64,000 nucleotides of DNA, taken from contig NZ_JAHLQC010000007.1 in NCBI RefSeq assembly GCF_018918265.1, positions 124,001-188,000 on the forward strand. Reading direction: 5' to 3'. The DNA comes from Falcatimonas sp. MSJ-15 (GTDB lineage: Bacteria; Bacillota; Clostridia; Lachnospirales; Lachnospiraceae). This document shows, piece after piece, positions 25,699-34,338 of the stretch. The stretch's first letter is position 1; each line of letters opens with the position of its first letter. The notes beneath the pieces were generated by a model, which made no database searches, was not told the origin of the DNA, and saw only the letters and a list, made by a program, of their open reading frames with translations. The position numbers and the translations under genes were made by a program.

Positions 25699-26261
25699 CA
25701 GGTCATGGAGTAATGACAGCATATTATTGCGTGGCTGCATCGGGAATTATATTAACAGCAATATGTACAGTTATGAGCTTAACCGGTGTAGTGTCAAAAA
25801 ATAGAATGGCAATAGTAGTACATATAGCATATTGCATTATGGGAGTAATAATATATTACATAATTGCAAGATGCATTAATTACAAAAAGTGCGATAAGCT
25901 ATATATGATGGCGACAACGTCAAAGTATATAGACATATTAAATAAAGAAAACTATGCAGCAGATGTTGAATATAGTCTTAAGAACGAAGTTATGCTTGTT
26001 AATAAGAGAATGATAGTAACGAGAACATATATCATTGGAAGACTCTACAATAGAGGAAATGATTTTGTAGCAATATCAGCATCGGATATAACTAACTTTA
26101 GTTATACAACACATACATACAGAGGCAGACACTCTAGCACCAGAAAGGGCAGTCTTGATATAACACTTAAAAATGGAAAGGAGTTAAGTCTTATTCTTGG
26201 TGTGCAGGGGGAGATTGAAAAAAATGTTGATGCACTTGAAGAAGTAGGAATATGGTGTTAA
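25656..26261 (+). CDS. Two-helix membrane protein with PH-like domain (copy 1)
   Basis: The 201-residue protein overlaps the TPR gene by 43 bases if started at ATG 25656. ATG 25713 is an alternative. Two membrane helices (about residues 22-45 and 52-72) are followed by a cytoplasmic region of beta strands (EVMLVNKRMIVTRTYIIGRL, ASDITNFSYTTH, KGSLDITLKNGKELSLIL) and an end helix, the plan of bacterial PH-like domains. A second protein of the same plan is encoded at 27794. The family name is unknown. It may anchor the J/Hsp70 system to the membrane. Confidence 0.6.
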   Translation: MESFGTVKEALKKIAGHGVMTAYYCVAASGIILTAICTVMSLTGVVSKNRMAIVVHIAYCIMGVIIYYIIARCINYKKCDKLYMMATTSKYIDILNKENYAADVEYSLKNEVMLVNKRMIVTRTYIIGRLYNRGNDFVAISASDITNFSYTTHTYRGRHSSTRKGSLDITLKNGKELSLILGVQGEIEKNVDALEEVGIWC

Positions 26262-26318
26262 CATAATAGTGTGATGTTGGTATAGTAATAGGAAATTAGT
26301 ATAATAATATGCAATATA

Positions 26319-26363
26319 AAGCACTGATATTATCAGATGAAAGATAATGTCAGTGCTTCTTTG
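26319..26363 (+). terminator. Hairpin terminator
   Basis: AAGCACTGATATTATC (26319-26334) pairs with GATAATGTCAGTGCTT (26343-26358) with one G-U pair, then CTTTG. It ends the plus-strand unit and faces the converging dehydrogenase gene. Confidence 0.75.
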
Positions 26364-26423
26364 TGTCACAGCGTATTTTTATGTCAGAATATATTTTTTA
26401 TGTCATACAATATCTAAAATTTT

Positions 26424-27413
26424 TTATTCGACATCATTACATGAAGGTGTATTATTAATATAGCACATAGCATTGTCAAGAGAAGTAGTTGCAATGGCTT
26501 CAAGCGCCTCTCTTGTGAAGAAACCCTGATGAGAAGTGATCATAACATTAGGGAAAGAGAGAAGTCTTGCTGTTGTAGAGTGATTAAGGATCTCATCAGA
26601 GCGATCCTCGAATACATTGTCGCCTTCTTCTTCATATACATCAAGACCGACACCGAAGAACTTATGGGCACGAATACCTTCTATAAGATCAGTGGTATTG
26701 ACAAGAGCACCTCTTGAAGTATTGATGAGAATTGTACCTGTCTTCATAATAGCTATACTGTCTTTATTGACGAGATGGTATGTGTCATCTGTAAGTGGAC
26801 AGTGAAGAGATATAAGATCAGATTTGCTGAATAGTTCAGGTAGCTCAACATAAGTTACAAAGTCAGCAAGCTCCGGATTATGATATACGTCATAAGCGAG
26901 AATATTCATGCCAAAGCCTCTGCATATTCTTGCCATTGCAACACCAATCTTACCTGTACCGACAATTCCGGCAGTTTTGCCATAGAAGTTAAAGCCCATA
27001 AGTCCTGACAGACTAAAATCATTTTCACGAACTTTAACATAAGCTTTGTGAATACGCCTGTTGACTGTAAGAGCAAGAGCCATTGCATGCTCAGCAACAG
27101 TTTCAGGTGAATAACCGGGAACACGCATTACTCTTATACCGGCTTTTTTGGCAGCATCAAGATCAACATTGTTAAAACCAGCACATCTTAGAAGAATAAG
27201 TTTTATACCACAATCTTTTAGAACTTTAACAACAGGTGCAGATACATCAGAACTTACAAAAGCACATACAGCATCATAACCATGTGATAAGGCAGCAGAA
27301 TGCATATCAAGATCATCTTTTAAAAAAGTGATTTCTATATCAGGATAAGAAGGTAACTGGTCATTAAAAGACAATTCATCATAAGATTTAGCATCATAAA
27401 ATAATATTTTCAT
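26424..27413 (-). CDS. ldhA: D-lactate dehydrogenase / D-2-hydroxyacid dehydrogenase
   Basis: The 329-residue protein has the NAD-binding Rossmann motif GTGKIGVAMARICRGFG and the family signatures LISLHCPLTDDTYHLVN and INTSRGALVNTTDL. The catalytic set is Arg in NTSRG, Glu in the VYEEEGD block and His in TSHQGF, as in D-LDH rather than phosphoglycerate dehydrogenase. It reduces pyruvate to D-lactate with NADH in fermentation. AAAGGAG is 6 bases before ATG 27413. It is transcribed opposite to the Hsp70 cluster and splits it, and an inverted repeat in its promoter region may bind a redox regulator. Confidence 0.88.
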   Translation of the reverse strand: MKILFYDAKSYDELSFNDQLPSYPDIEITFLKDDLDMHSAALSHGYDAVCAFVSSDVSAPVVKVLKDCGIKLILLRCAGFNNVDLDAAKKAGIRVMRVPGYSPETVAEHAMALALTVNRRIHKAYVKVRENDFSLSGLMGFNFYGKTAGIVGTGKIGVAMARICRGFGMNILAYDVYHNPELADFVTYVELPELFSKSDLISLHCPLTDDTYHLVNKDSIAIMKTGTILINTSRGALVNTTDLIEGIRAHKFFGVGLDVYEEEGDNVFEDRSDEILNHSTTARLLSFPNVMITSHQGFFTREALEAIATTSLDNAMCYINNTPSCNDVE

Positions 27414-27447
27414 AAAAAACTCCTTTCATTGATTTGTTTAAATAGGT

Positions 27448-27482
27448 AATTGCGAAAATATGCTTTGAAAGATTTCGCAATT
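27448..27482. promoter_or_regulatory. Inverted repeat upstream of ldhA
   Basis: AATTGCGAAA (27448-27457) and TTTCGCAATT (27473-27482) are perfect inverted arms, about 35-70 bases upstream of the ldhA start. The arms resemble half-sites of the Rex redox sensor (TTGTGAA) but with wider spacing, so this is only suggestive. Confidence 0.4.
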
Positions 27483-27793
27483 ATTTGATTTGCTTCAAGC
27501 AGTATATCGGCGAATTTGGATGATTTGGCATATTAATATTTTTATCAGAAATGAATAAAAATATGTATAAAATGGTGCTTTTGGCATTCTTGAAGATAGA
27601 GTATAAGTGTGATAGAATAGATAAGGCATTGTGCAAGAATAGGATTGTATATAGATGTATAGGTGCTTATAAAAACAGGATTGTTTACAGATGTAAACTA
27701 TTTTTAGACATAAGTGTTTAGGATATATAAGTGACGATGGATTTGTAATAACCTATAAATATATAGTTACATATAAAAATAGAGGGAGAAAAA
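27483..27793. other. Intergenic region with repeats and a palindrome
   Basis: Two imperfect direct repeats (AGGATTGTATATAGATGTA near 27641 and AGGATTGTTTACAGATGTA near 27677) end in the palindrome GTTTAC-AGAT-GTAAAC (27683-27698). They lie upstream of the membrane protein gene at 27794 and could be an operator. Nothing else is clear. Confidence 0.4.
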
Positions 27794-28474
27794 ATGAAAG
27801 TAAATATACAGCCTGAGAAAAAGCTCGGAAGACTTGTATGCAAGACAAGGCGAAGTGTGATTAGAGTAGTGACTATTGTTATGACATTACTTATAATAAT
27901 AGAACTTGTTATGGCTATTGGTGCAGATGCATCTGATAGAGCATTTGCATACGGACTCACAGTAGAGTGTCTTATATTTATAGCTGTCTTATATATTATT
28001 CTTGCAATACAGGTACACTCTAAGTGCAGTAAGAATAAGATAGCAGCGAATATATCTACATATCTTAAGGCATCGGATGCAGTGAGTAATGTATCTGATA
28101 ATATAACAGATAATTCATTAAATAGTATATTAGAAGATGATATAGCTAAGAAGATATATACAGAGCAGCTTTTTGCTAGTATAAGAGATGAACTGCTTAT
28201 TGCTAATAGCGAGCTAATAGTGACAAAACAGTTTGTTATAGGAACACTTTATTCGGATACAGGTAGTAGTATAATTATTGCATTAAGAAGAGATATGATT
28301 AAGAATATTGTCTGTGAGATAAAGTATGTCGGACTTTTGCGTGGAAGAAAAAAGAACAGAGGATATATGACTATTATACTTACTAATGGTAATAGTATAC
28401 AGCTTAATATTGGAGACACAGGAATGGCAGAATATAATATCAGCCTTTTGAAAAAATGTGGATTAATATATTAA
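27794..28474 (+). CDS. Two-helix membrane protein with PH-like domain (copy 2)
   Basis: The 226-residue protein starts at ATG 27794 behind GAGGGAG. A basic N-terminus is followed by two membrane helices (about residues 23-45 and 52-75), a linker and strands ELIVTKQFVIGTLY, RRDMIKNIVCEI, RGYMTIILTNGNSIQLN and an end helix. The plan matches the protein at 25656, so they are paralogues. It is 34 bases upstream of the Hsp70 gene, suggesting a shared transcript. No family is recognised beyond the PH-like plan. Confidence 0.6.
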   Translation: MKVNIQPEKKLGRLVCKTRRSVIRVVTIVMTLLIIIELVMAIGADASDRAFAYGLTVECLIFIAVLYIILAIQVHSKCSKNKIAANISTYLKASDAVSNVSDNITDNSLNSILEDDIAKKIYTEQLFASIRDELLIANSELIVTKQFVIGTLYSDTGSSIIIALRRDMIKNIVCEIKYVGLLRGRKKNRGYMTIILTNGNSIQLNIGDTGMAEYNISLLKKCGLIY

Positions 28475-28508
28475 CAATAAATAGATAATGAGGAATGAGG
28501 TAGAAGTA

Positions 28509-30209
28509 ATGATAATTGGAATTGATTTAGGAACAACTAATAGTCTTGTGGCATATTTTGATGGGGAGAGATCAAGAATTATACCTAACAGACTTGGTAA
28601 ACCACTTACACCGTCAATAGTAAGTATAGATGAGAATAATAATATTATGGTCGGTGAGACAGCAGGAGAATACGGAATAATACATCCTGACAATGTAGCA
28701 AAAGTATTTAAGAGAACAATGGGTACAGAACAGAAGTACAAGCTTGCTAACAGAGAATATACAGCAGAAGATCTTTCATCATTTGTATTAAGAGCACTTA
28801 AAGAAGATGCAGAAGCATATCTTAAGGAAGAAGTTACAGAAGCTGTTATAAGTGTACCAGCATATTTTGATGATAAGAGAAGAAAAGCAACTAAGAGAGC
28901 AGGCGAGCTTGCAGGACTTAAAGTTGAACGAATTATAAGTGAACCAACAGCAGCAGCTATTGCTTATGGATTATATGAGAAAAAAGAGAGTACAAGATTC
29001 CTTGTATTTGACCTTGGTGGAGGTACATTTGACGTATCAATTCTTGAGTTATTTGACAATATACTTGAAGTAAGAGCAGTAGCCGGAGATAACTATCTTG
29101 GTGGTGAAGATTTTACAAGAGTGATTATAGAGAAGTTCTACGAAGATAATGAGCTTAAGGAAACAGAACTTAAGGAAAAACAGATTGTAAGAATAAGAGA
29201 AGCAGCAGAGTATGCCAAGAAACAGTTCGCAACAGAGAGTAGTGTTACAGTTAAAGCTGTGATAAATGATGAAGAAAAAGAGCTTGTTCTTACAGACAGT
29301 GAATATGAGAAATTGTGTGAACCATTACTTGATAAGATTCGTAAACCAGTTCAGAGAAGTCTTTCGGATGCACATATAAAGCTTGCTGATATCAATGAAG
29401 TTGTTCTTGTAGGAGGCGCAACAAGACTCCCAATAGTACAGAACTTTATAGTTAAGATGTTCCATAAGTTCCCTGACAGAACAGTTAATCCTGATGAAGC
29501 AGTAGCAATAGGTGCAGCAATTCAGGCAGCTATGAAAGAGAGAAAAGAAGCTGTTAAAGAAGTTATTCTTACAGATGTATGTTCATTTACACTTGGAACA
29601 GAAGTAAGTGTCGAGAGAGCACAGGGTAACTATGAGCCAGGACACTTCTTCCCTATAATAGATCGTAATACAGTAATTCCTGCGAGCAGAACAGAAAGAT
29701 TGTATACATGTCATGATGAACAGGATAAGATAGAAGTAAAAGTACTTCAGGGAGAGAGCCGATTTGCATCCAATAATCTTTTACTTGGTTCACTTGTTGT
29801 AGATGTGCCTAAGAATAAAGCAGGTAAAGAAGCTATTGATATTACATATACTTATGATATTAACTCACTGCTTGAAGTGGAAGTTAAGATTATATCAACA
29901 GGTGAAGTTAAGAAACAGATTATAAAAGGCAAAGAGAATAATATGACACCTGAAGAGATTGCAAAGAGAATGGAAGAACTCTCATATCTTAAGATTCAGC
30001 CAAGAGATCAGGAAGAGAACAGACTTCTGTTACTTAAGGGTGAGAGAATGTACGAAGAATGTGCAGGCAAGTACAGAGGAACAATAGATATGTGGCTTAG
30101 AAATTTTGAAGACGTATTGTCACGTCAGGATAGAGATGAGATAGCACAGGCAAGACAGGAATTAAAAGATAATCTTGAAGAACTTGAAGAACATATGAAG
30201 TGGGATTAG
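28509..30209 (+). CDS. hscC: HscC-type Hsp70 chaperone
   Basis: The 566-residue protein starts at ATG 28509 behind GAGG. It has the Hsp70 ATPase motifs IGIDLGTTNSLVAYF, VISVPAYFDDKRRKATKRAG, VFDLGGGTFDVSILEL and VLVGGATRLP, then a substrate-binding beta domain and a short helical lid. It is shorter than DnaK (about 610-640 residues) and lacks the EEVD-like tail. The start and overall length match the HscC group of specialised Hsp70s. The likely cochaperone is the J-domain-like TPR protein upstream. No GrpE or DnaK gene is adjacent, so this is not the main chaperone operon. Confidence 0.88.
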   Translation: MIIGIDLGTTNSLVAYFDGERSRIIPNRLGKPLTPSIVSIDENNNIMVGETAGEYGIIHPDNVAKVFKRTMGTEQKYKLANREYTAEDLSSFVLRALKEDAEAYLKEEVTEAVISVPAYFDDKRRKATKRAGELAGLKVERIISEPTAAAIAYGLYEKKESTRFLVFDLGGGTFDVSILELFDNILEVRAVAGDNYLGGEDFTRVIIEKFYEDNELKETELKEKQIVRIREAAEYAKKQFATESSVTVKAVINDEEKELVLTDSEYEKLCEPLLDKIRKPVQRSLSDAHIKLADINEVVLVGGATRLPIVQNFIVKMFHKFPDRTVNPDEAVAIGAAIQAAMKERKEAVKEVILTDVCSFTLGTEVSVERAQGNYEPGHFFPIIDRNTVIPASRTERLYTCHDEQDKIEVKVLQGESRFASNNLLLGSLVVDVPKNKAGKEAIDITYTYDINSLLEVEVKIISTGEVKKQIIKGKENNMTPEEIAKRMEELSYLKIQPRDQEENRLLLLKGERMYEECAGKYRGTIDMWLRNFEDVLSRQDRDEIAQARQELKDNLEELEEHMKWD

Positions 30210-30242
30210 TGGATTGCAAAGCAGTCTTTTCGTATTATATAT

Positions 30243-30275
30243 ATCTGGTAATAGTAATATATTGCCAGATTATTT
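30243..30275 (+). terminator. Weak hairpin after hscC
   Basis: ATCTGG pairs with CCAGAT and is followed by TATTTAAT. Possible partial terminator between hscC and the next gene. Confidence 0.4.
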
Positions 30276-30335
30276 AATATAGAATTGAATTTTGTAATTA
30301 TATAATGATTAATATTAATATGGAGAGAAAGACGG

Positions 30336-33300
30336 ATGATTGATAACCTTACAGATTTATATACTTATTATAATATACTCAATTATATACTTAATTATGG
30401 CATAGATGCGCAGTTCGATGACAGAATATATTCATTATTTGCGGCAAAGAGCAGAGCAGCAGATGTTAAGAATGTATATAATATAATAAGAGAACCATAT
30501 AGATTGGCTAATAATAAAAAAGTAAAGGTTAGTAAGAGCAGAAATTCTAAGAGAGAAATAGATGCAGTCATAGATTATGAGAATAATGACAGATGGACTA
30601 ATTATATGTATACCTGGTATGGTGCAAGTAAGATGACATCAGATGGAGAAGATGTTAATAATGGAAGAATTGATACATATTCACTGTATGAGAGTGCACT
30701 TGATATGTTGCTTAACAGTGATTCAGAGTATAGATATAGTGAAGATGATATTATTCCCGGAATAGCAGAAGAAGTTATAGAAGATAATTCGAATATTAAT
30801 AAAATATCTACTTTTGTTAAGGAATGTTTTAACAAAGGTATCTTTGAATATTGTGATGGAAGTATAAAGCTTTGTCACAATATTTTTGATGAATTCAATG
30901 AGAATAATCTAATAGATGAAGTATATAGTATAGCAGATATATTCAGCAACATAGCTTCATTAAGTCCGATAGGATATTTTTTAAAGAGAAATATAAAGAT
31001 GTATCTTAATAATATTGAGAATAGTGATACATACTTAGAAGATACAAGCAAAAAGAGTATTAATAAACAGTCAGAAGATATTAATGAAAGTAATAATACT
31101 AAGAGAAATTCATATAACAAGTTGAATACAAATTACATATATATAAAAGGCAATTCAATGTATTATTCATTCTGTAATGAACTTATATATAGAGCATTAT
31201 ATGCAGCAGCAAAGAAAAGATATGTTGTAATTAGAGGTATGAATTATATTGTAGACAAGATATATCTAAAATCTGATGGAATGTTTGGTACAGGAGAATA
31301 TCCATATCTAAAAGCATATAATCAGAAGACAGGATTGCCTGAAGATATAGCACTTGATGAAGAATATCTTGAAGTTGGAGATAAGATAAAAGAAGATATT
31401 CATATAAAGTTGGATATGAATACAAAAGATCTAATAAGTAATAATAATCAATATGATATAGAGGACAATATAATTACAGATACAGTTGCTTTTTATATTA
31501 ATCAAAGAGAATGTGAGCTAGATGAAGTTAATAACATAAGATGCAATAAATCACATTATCATACAAAAGATTATATACAGGAACGTATAGACAGATCAGC
31601 TTATAAGTGTATATTTTCACATAATGCGGAAACAGTAGAATGCTATGATGTATATAAAGGCAGAAATATGATATATGATAAAGCAATCTATAATGTAGAA
31701 TACAAGGCTTCTCTTAAAAATGATTTTATAAAGTGGGTTAATTCATTTGGTAATTATGCAGAATATAAGGCAGATTCAGTATATATATTCGATGAATCAG
31801 AGAAGAAAATAAGTGTCAATAAGAGAGAGAATAGTAACTTCGATAAAAGTCTGTTTGAACCATGGAACTCTATATATCTTGATGAATATAAGAAGAGACA
31901 TAATATGTTCATTCCGTCAGTGACAGAATTATTCTGGCTTCAGAACATACTTAACAGATATCGTAACGTATGTAAGATATTCGTTGAAGAGAATAGGCTT
32001 AATAAGATAGAGAGTATATTGTTAGAATATATATCAAGACATAGATGTGATTATGATGATAGATTTAAAGAAGAGGAGGTGTTCAATCCATTTACATGTG
32101 GCTCTTTAGCGGCATTAAAGACAGATACAGAGAATGATTGTGATATAGTGGTAAAGACAGATACAGAGAGTAATTGTGATATAGTGGCATTGCAGATTGA
32201 TGAGAAGATAGAATTAAGTGAATCTGATATTGCTATTATGCATGAGATAACAGAGTGGATTAAGAATAAGAATATTATCGAATATGAATATAAGGATTAT
32301 TATGGCAATTATATATCAGGAGTTATCTATCCGTACAGAATGGAGATAGATCTGTTAAATCAAAAGAATGGACTTATGGCATATGATCTTATTAATGAGA
32401 AGAACGTCTATATACTCATTAACAGAATAGGAACATTTGAGAATATTAGGAGATATGATAATATCTCTGAATATTATGATTCAAGAAAATATAATACAGA
32501 TGAGAAATTTTTAAAAGAGATCTTTTATTTTAATAATATGTTCTGTAGAAGCGATGAGTGTGACAGAGTTATAGGACTCTTAAGTCTGTTTAAGACATGG
32601 GATTATGAGCGTGATACAGGGAGTAATGAGATTAATTTAAGTCATTCACTTGTAAAAAGAGATGCATCAAAGTTCAAGAATGATTATTACAATATTCTAT
32701 CTAACGTAAGAAAAGCTACACTTGCTATACAAAATAGTGAAGAAGTTCCTGTAGCTATACTTTGTAAGACATATGAGCAGATAATGAACAGTGGAAGATA
32801 TAATGATTGTGAGAATATTGATTTTTTTAGAATTGAGATAAAGCAAAAGTATGGATATTATTACAATTATGTAATAAAGAACATTCCGTATGAAGATGGT
32901 TACATATCAAGATATGACATACAGAAGAAAGATTATATTCAATTTGATATAACACCTGCAGAGATAAGATATATGACTACAACACTTAAGATGTATCAGT
33001 ATATATATGAATATCTTATAGGTTATACAGATAGTAATAAGAAGATAAGCCAGAAGAAAAAAGAACGGTGTCATGAGATATTAGTAAGCAGATATTCTGA
33101 TGTGCTAAGAGAAGAGATTATATATAGAAGCGAGACACTAAAACTTATGAAAGCCAGTATAAGGATAAAGAAGAGATTAAGTATAGCTCTTGCTAATAAG
33201 ATAAGAAATGATTTAAGAGAATTTGCAGTTAGGATACTGCCTGATGAGACCGATCTAACATTTATAGTAGAGATAATGTATGAAAGTTATAAATACAGAA

Positions 33301-33392
33301 AAATCCATATGATAATTCTGTCATGGGGAGATAATGTAGAAGTTATAGAGCCAGAAGGATTAAAAAAAGTTATAGAGCAACGAAAAAAATAA
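30336..33392 (+). CDS. 1018-residue protein with WYL-like segments
   Basis: The protein starts at ATG 30336 behind GGAGAG and is rich in Asn, Ile, Tyr and Lys. Two parts resemble the WYL ligand-binding fold: one near residues 285-350 (YVVIRGMNYIVDKIYL ... ALDEEYLEVGD) and a better one near residues 640-700 (IEYEYKDYYGNYISGVIYPY, then NEKNVYILINRIGTF). A C-terminal basic helical/beta region completes it. No helix-turn-helix is obvious. WYL proteins are often regulators near phage defence genes. Its place right after hscC and 175 bases before cas6 makes membership of either system possible. I know no characterised homologue. Confidence 0.5.
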   Translation: MIDNLTDLYTYYNILNYILNYGIDAQFDDRIYSLFAAKSRAADVKNVYNIIREPYRLANNKKVKVSKSRNSKREIDAVIDYENNDRWTNYMYTWYGASKMTSDGEDVNNGRIDTYSLYESALDMLLNSDSEYRYSEDDIIPGIAEEVIEDNSNINKISTFVKECFNKGIFEYCDGSIKLCHNIFDEFNENNLIDEVYSIADIFSNIASLSPIGYFLKRNIKMYLNNIENSDTYLEDTSKKSINKQSEDINESNNTKRNSYNKLNTNYIYIKGNSMYYSFCNELIYRALYAAAKKRYVVIRGMNYIVDKIYLKSDGMFGTGEYPYLKAYNQKTGLPEDIALDEEYLEVGDKIKEDIHIKLDMNTKDLISNNNQYDIEDNIITDTVAFYINQRECELDEVNNIRCNKSHYHTKDYIQERIDRSAYKCIFSHNAETVECYDVYKGRNMIYDKAIYNVEYKASLKNDFIKWVNSFGNYAEYKADSVYIFDESEKKISVNKRENSNFDKSLFEPWNSIYLDEYKKRHNMFIPSVTELFWLQNILNRYRNVCKIFVEENRLNKIESILLEYISRHRCDYDDRFKEEEVFNPFTCGSLAALKTDTENDCDIVVKTDTESNCDIVALQIDEKIELSESDIAIMHEITEWIKNKNIIEYEYKDYYGNYISGVIYPYRMEIDLLNQKNGLMAYDLINEKNVYILINRIGTFENIRRYDNISEYYDSRKYNTDEKFLKEIFYFNNMFCRSDECDRVIGLLSLFKTWDYERDTGSNEINLSHSLVKRDASKFKNDYYNILSNVRKATLAIQNSEEVPVAILCKTYEQIMNSGRYNDCENIDFFRIEIKQKYGYYYNYVIKNIPYEDGYISRYDIQKKDYIQFDITPAEIRYMTTTLKMYQYIYEYLIGYTDSNKKISQKKKERCHEILVSRYSDVLREEIIYRSETLKLMKASIRIKKRLSIALANKIRNDLREFAVRILPDETDLTFIVEIMYESYKYRKIHMIILSWGDNVEVIEPEGLKKVIEQRKK

Positions 33393-33430
33393 AAAAATCC
33401 ATTTTTTTACTACTTTTTGCACTTTAACAA

Positions 33431-33460
33431 TTAGAAAAGATAAGAAAAATTAAATATAAT
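33431..33460 (+). promoter_or_regulatory. Possible promoter of the CRISPR-cas operon
   Basis: TATAAT (33455-33460) lies 18 bases after TTAGAA (33431-33436) in the 175-base gap before cas6. The -35 is weak, but no other promoter is seen before the run of cas genes. Confidence 0.4.
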
Positions 33461-33567
33461 AATGACATAAACGAAGCACATACAGATGCTTAGATACAGA
33501 TGAACTAAGACATTGGAAAACTGTTAGAAACTGTAAGACTTCGCATAAGTTGAGAAAGGTTGGTACT

Positions 33568-34338
33568 ATGAGTGAGATACTTGCAAGAATTGATATGCAG
33601 ATAGAGATAAAGGAGAAAGCAGACTACAATATCTCGTCTGTACTTCAGGGCGTAATGATGGAGAAGATAGAACCAGAATATGCCGGAAAACTTCATGATA
33701 CGGCAGTTAATCCGTACAGCATGATATTTTTTAAGGAAGGTGATAAATATATATGGCGAATTAATACATTCAATAATGAAGCCAAAGAGAAGATAATAGA
33801 TGTATTTATGAATCCTGAACTAAAAGATTTTACAATAAAACACAGAAACAATGAGACTGTAAAGATACTTGAAAAGACACTTAAGATGACAACGTATGAT
33901 GACCTCGTTGAGAAATATTATCTTACAGATTCAAAAAGATATATCAATATTAATTTTAGAACACCAGCTTCCTTCAAAAGCAATGGTAAATACATGATAT
34001 ATCCAACTACGAGGACAATATTTCAGAGTCTTATTAACAGATTTAGCGCATATTCAGACAAGATATCACTTGATGTTAACGACCTTTTAGAAAACTTTGA
34101 GAATTACAGTGAGATAACAGATTACAGAATGAGAAGTACAAGATTTCACCTTGAAGGAATAACAATCCCCTCATTCATCGGTGAAGTTACAATTAAGATA
34201 ACAGGTCCACAGATGATGGTTAATCTCGCTAATATGTTAGCGGCATTTGGAGAATATGCAGGCATAGGAATCAAGACATCAATCGGAATGGGAGCTGTAG
34301 AGATTAATAGAGAGAGAAGAGGAGTTAAGAATGCGTGA
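33568..34338 (+). CDS. cas6: CRISPR endoribonuclease Cas6
   Basis: ATG 33568 (GAAAGGTTGGT upstream) gives 256 residues. The protein has the two-ferredoxin plan of Cas6, with the C-terminal Gly-rich loop GEYAGIGIKTSIGMGAVEI. It cuts the precursor transcript at the base of the repeat hairpin (GTCCCC-GATA-GGGGAC), leaving the 8-nt handle ACGGAAAT or variants on each crRNA. It overlaps the cas10 start by 8 bases. The catalytic His is not firmly placed by eye. Confidence 0.9.
   Translation: MSEILARIDMQIEIKEKADYNISSVLQGVMMEKIEPEYAGKLHDTAVNPYSMIFFKEGDKYIWRINTFNNEAKEKIIDVFMNPELKDFTIKHRNNETVKILEKTLKMTTYDDLVEKYYLTDSKRYININFRTPASFKSNGKYMIYPTTRTIFQSLINRFSAYSDKISLDVNDLLENFENYSEITDYRMRSTRFHLEGITIPSFIGEVTIKITGPQMMVNLANMLAAFGEYAGIGIKTSIGMGAVEINRERRGVKNA

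Noticed and set aside
30336..33392. A Cas accessory protein, such as a known CRISPR-linked WYL regulator
   Set aside because: No helix-turn-helix and no match to a named Cas family; only position supports it, so no such name was given.
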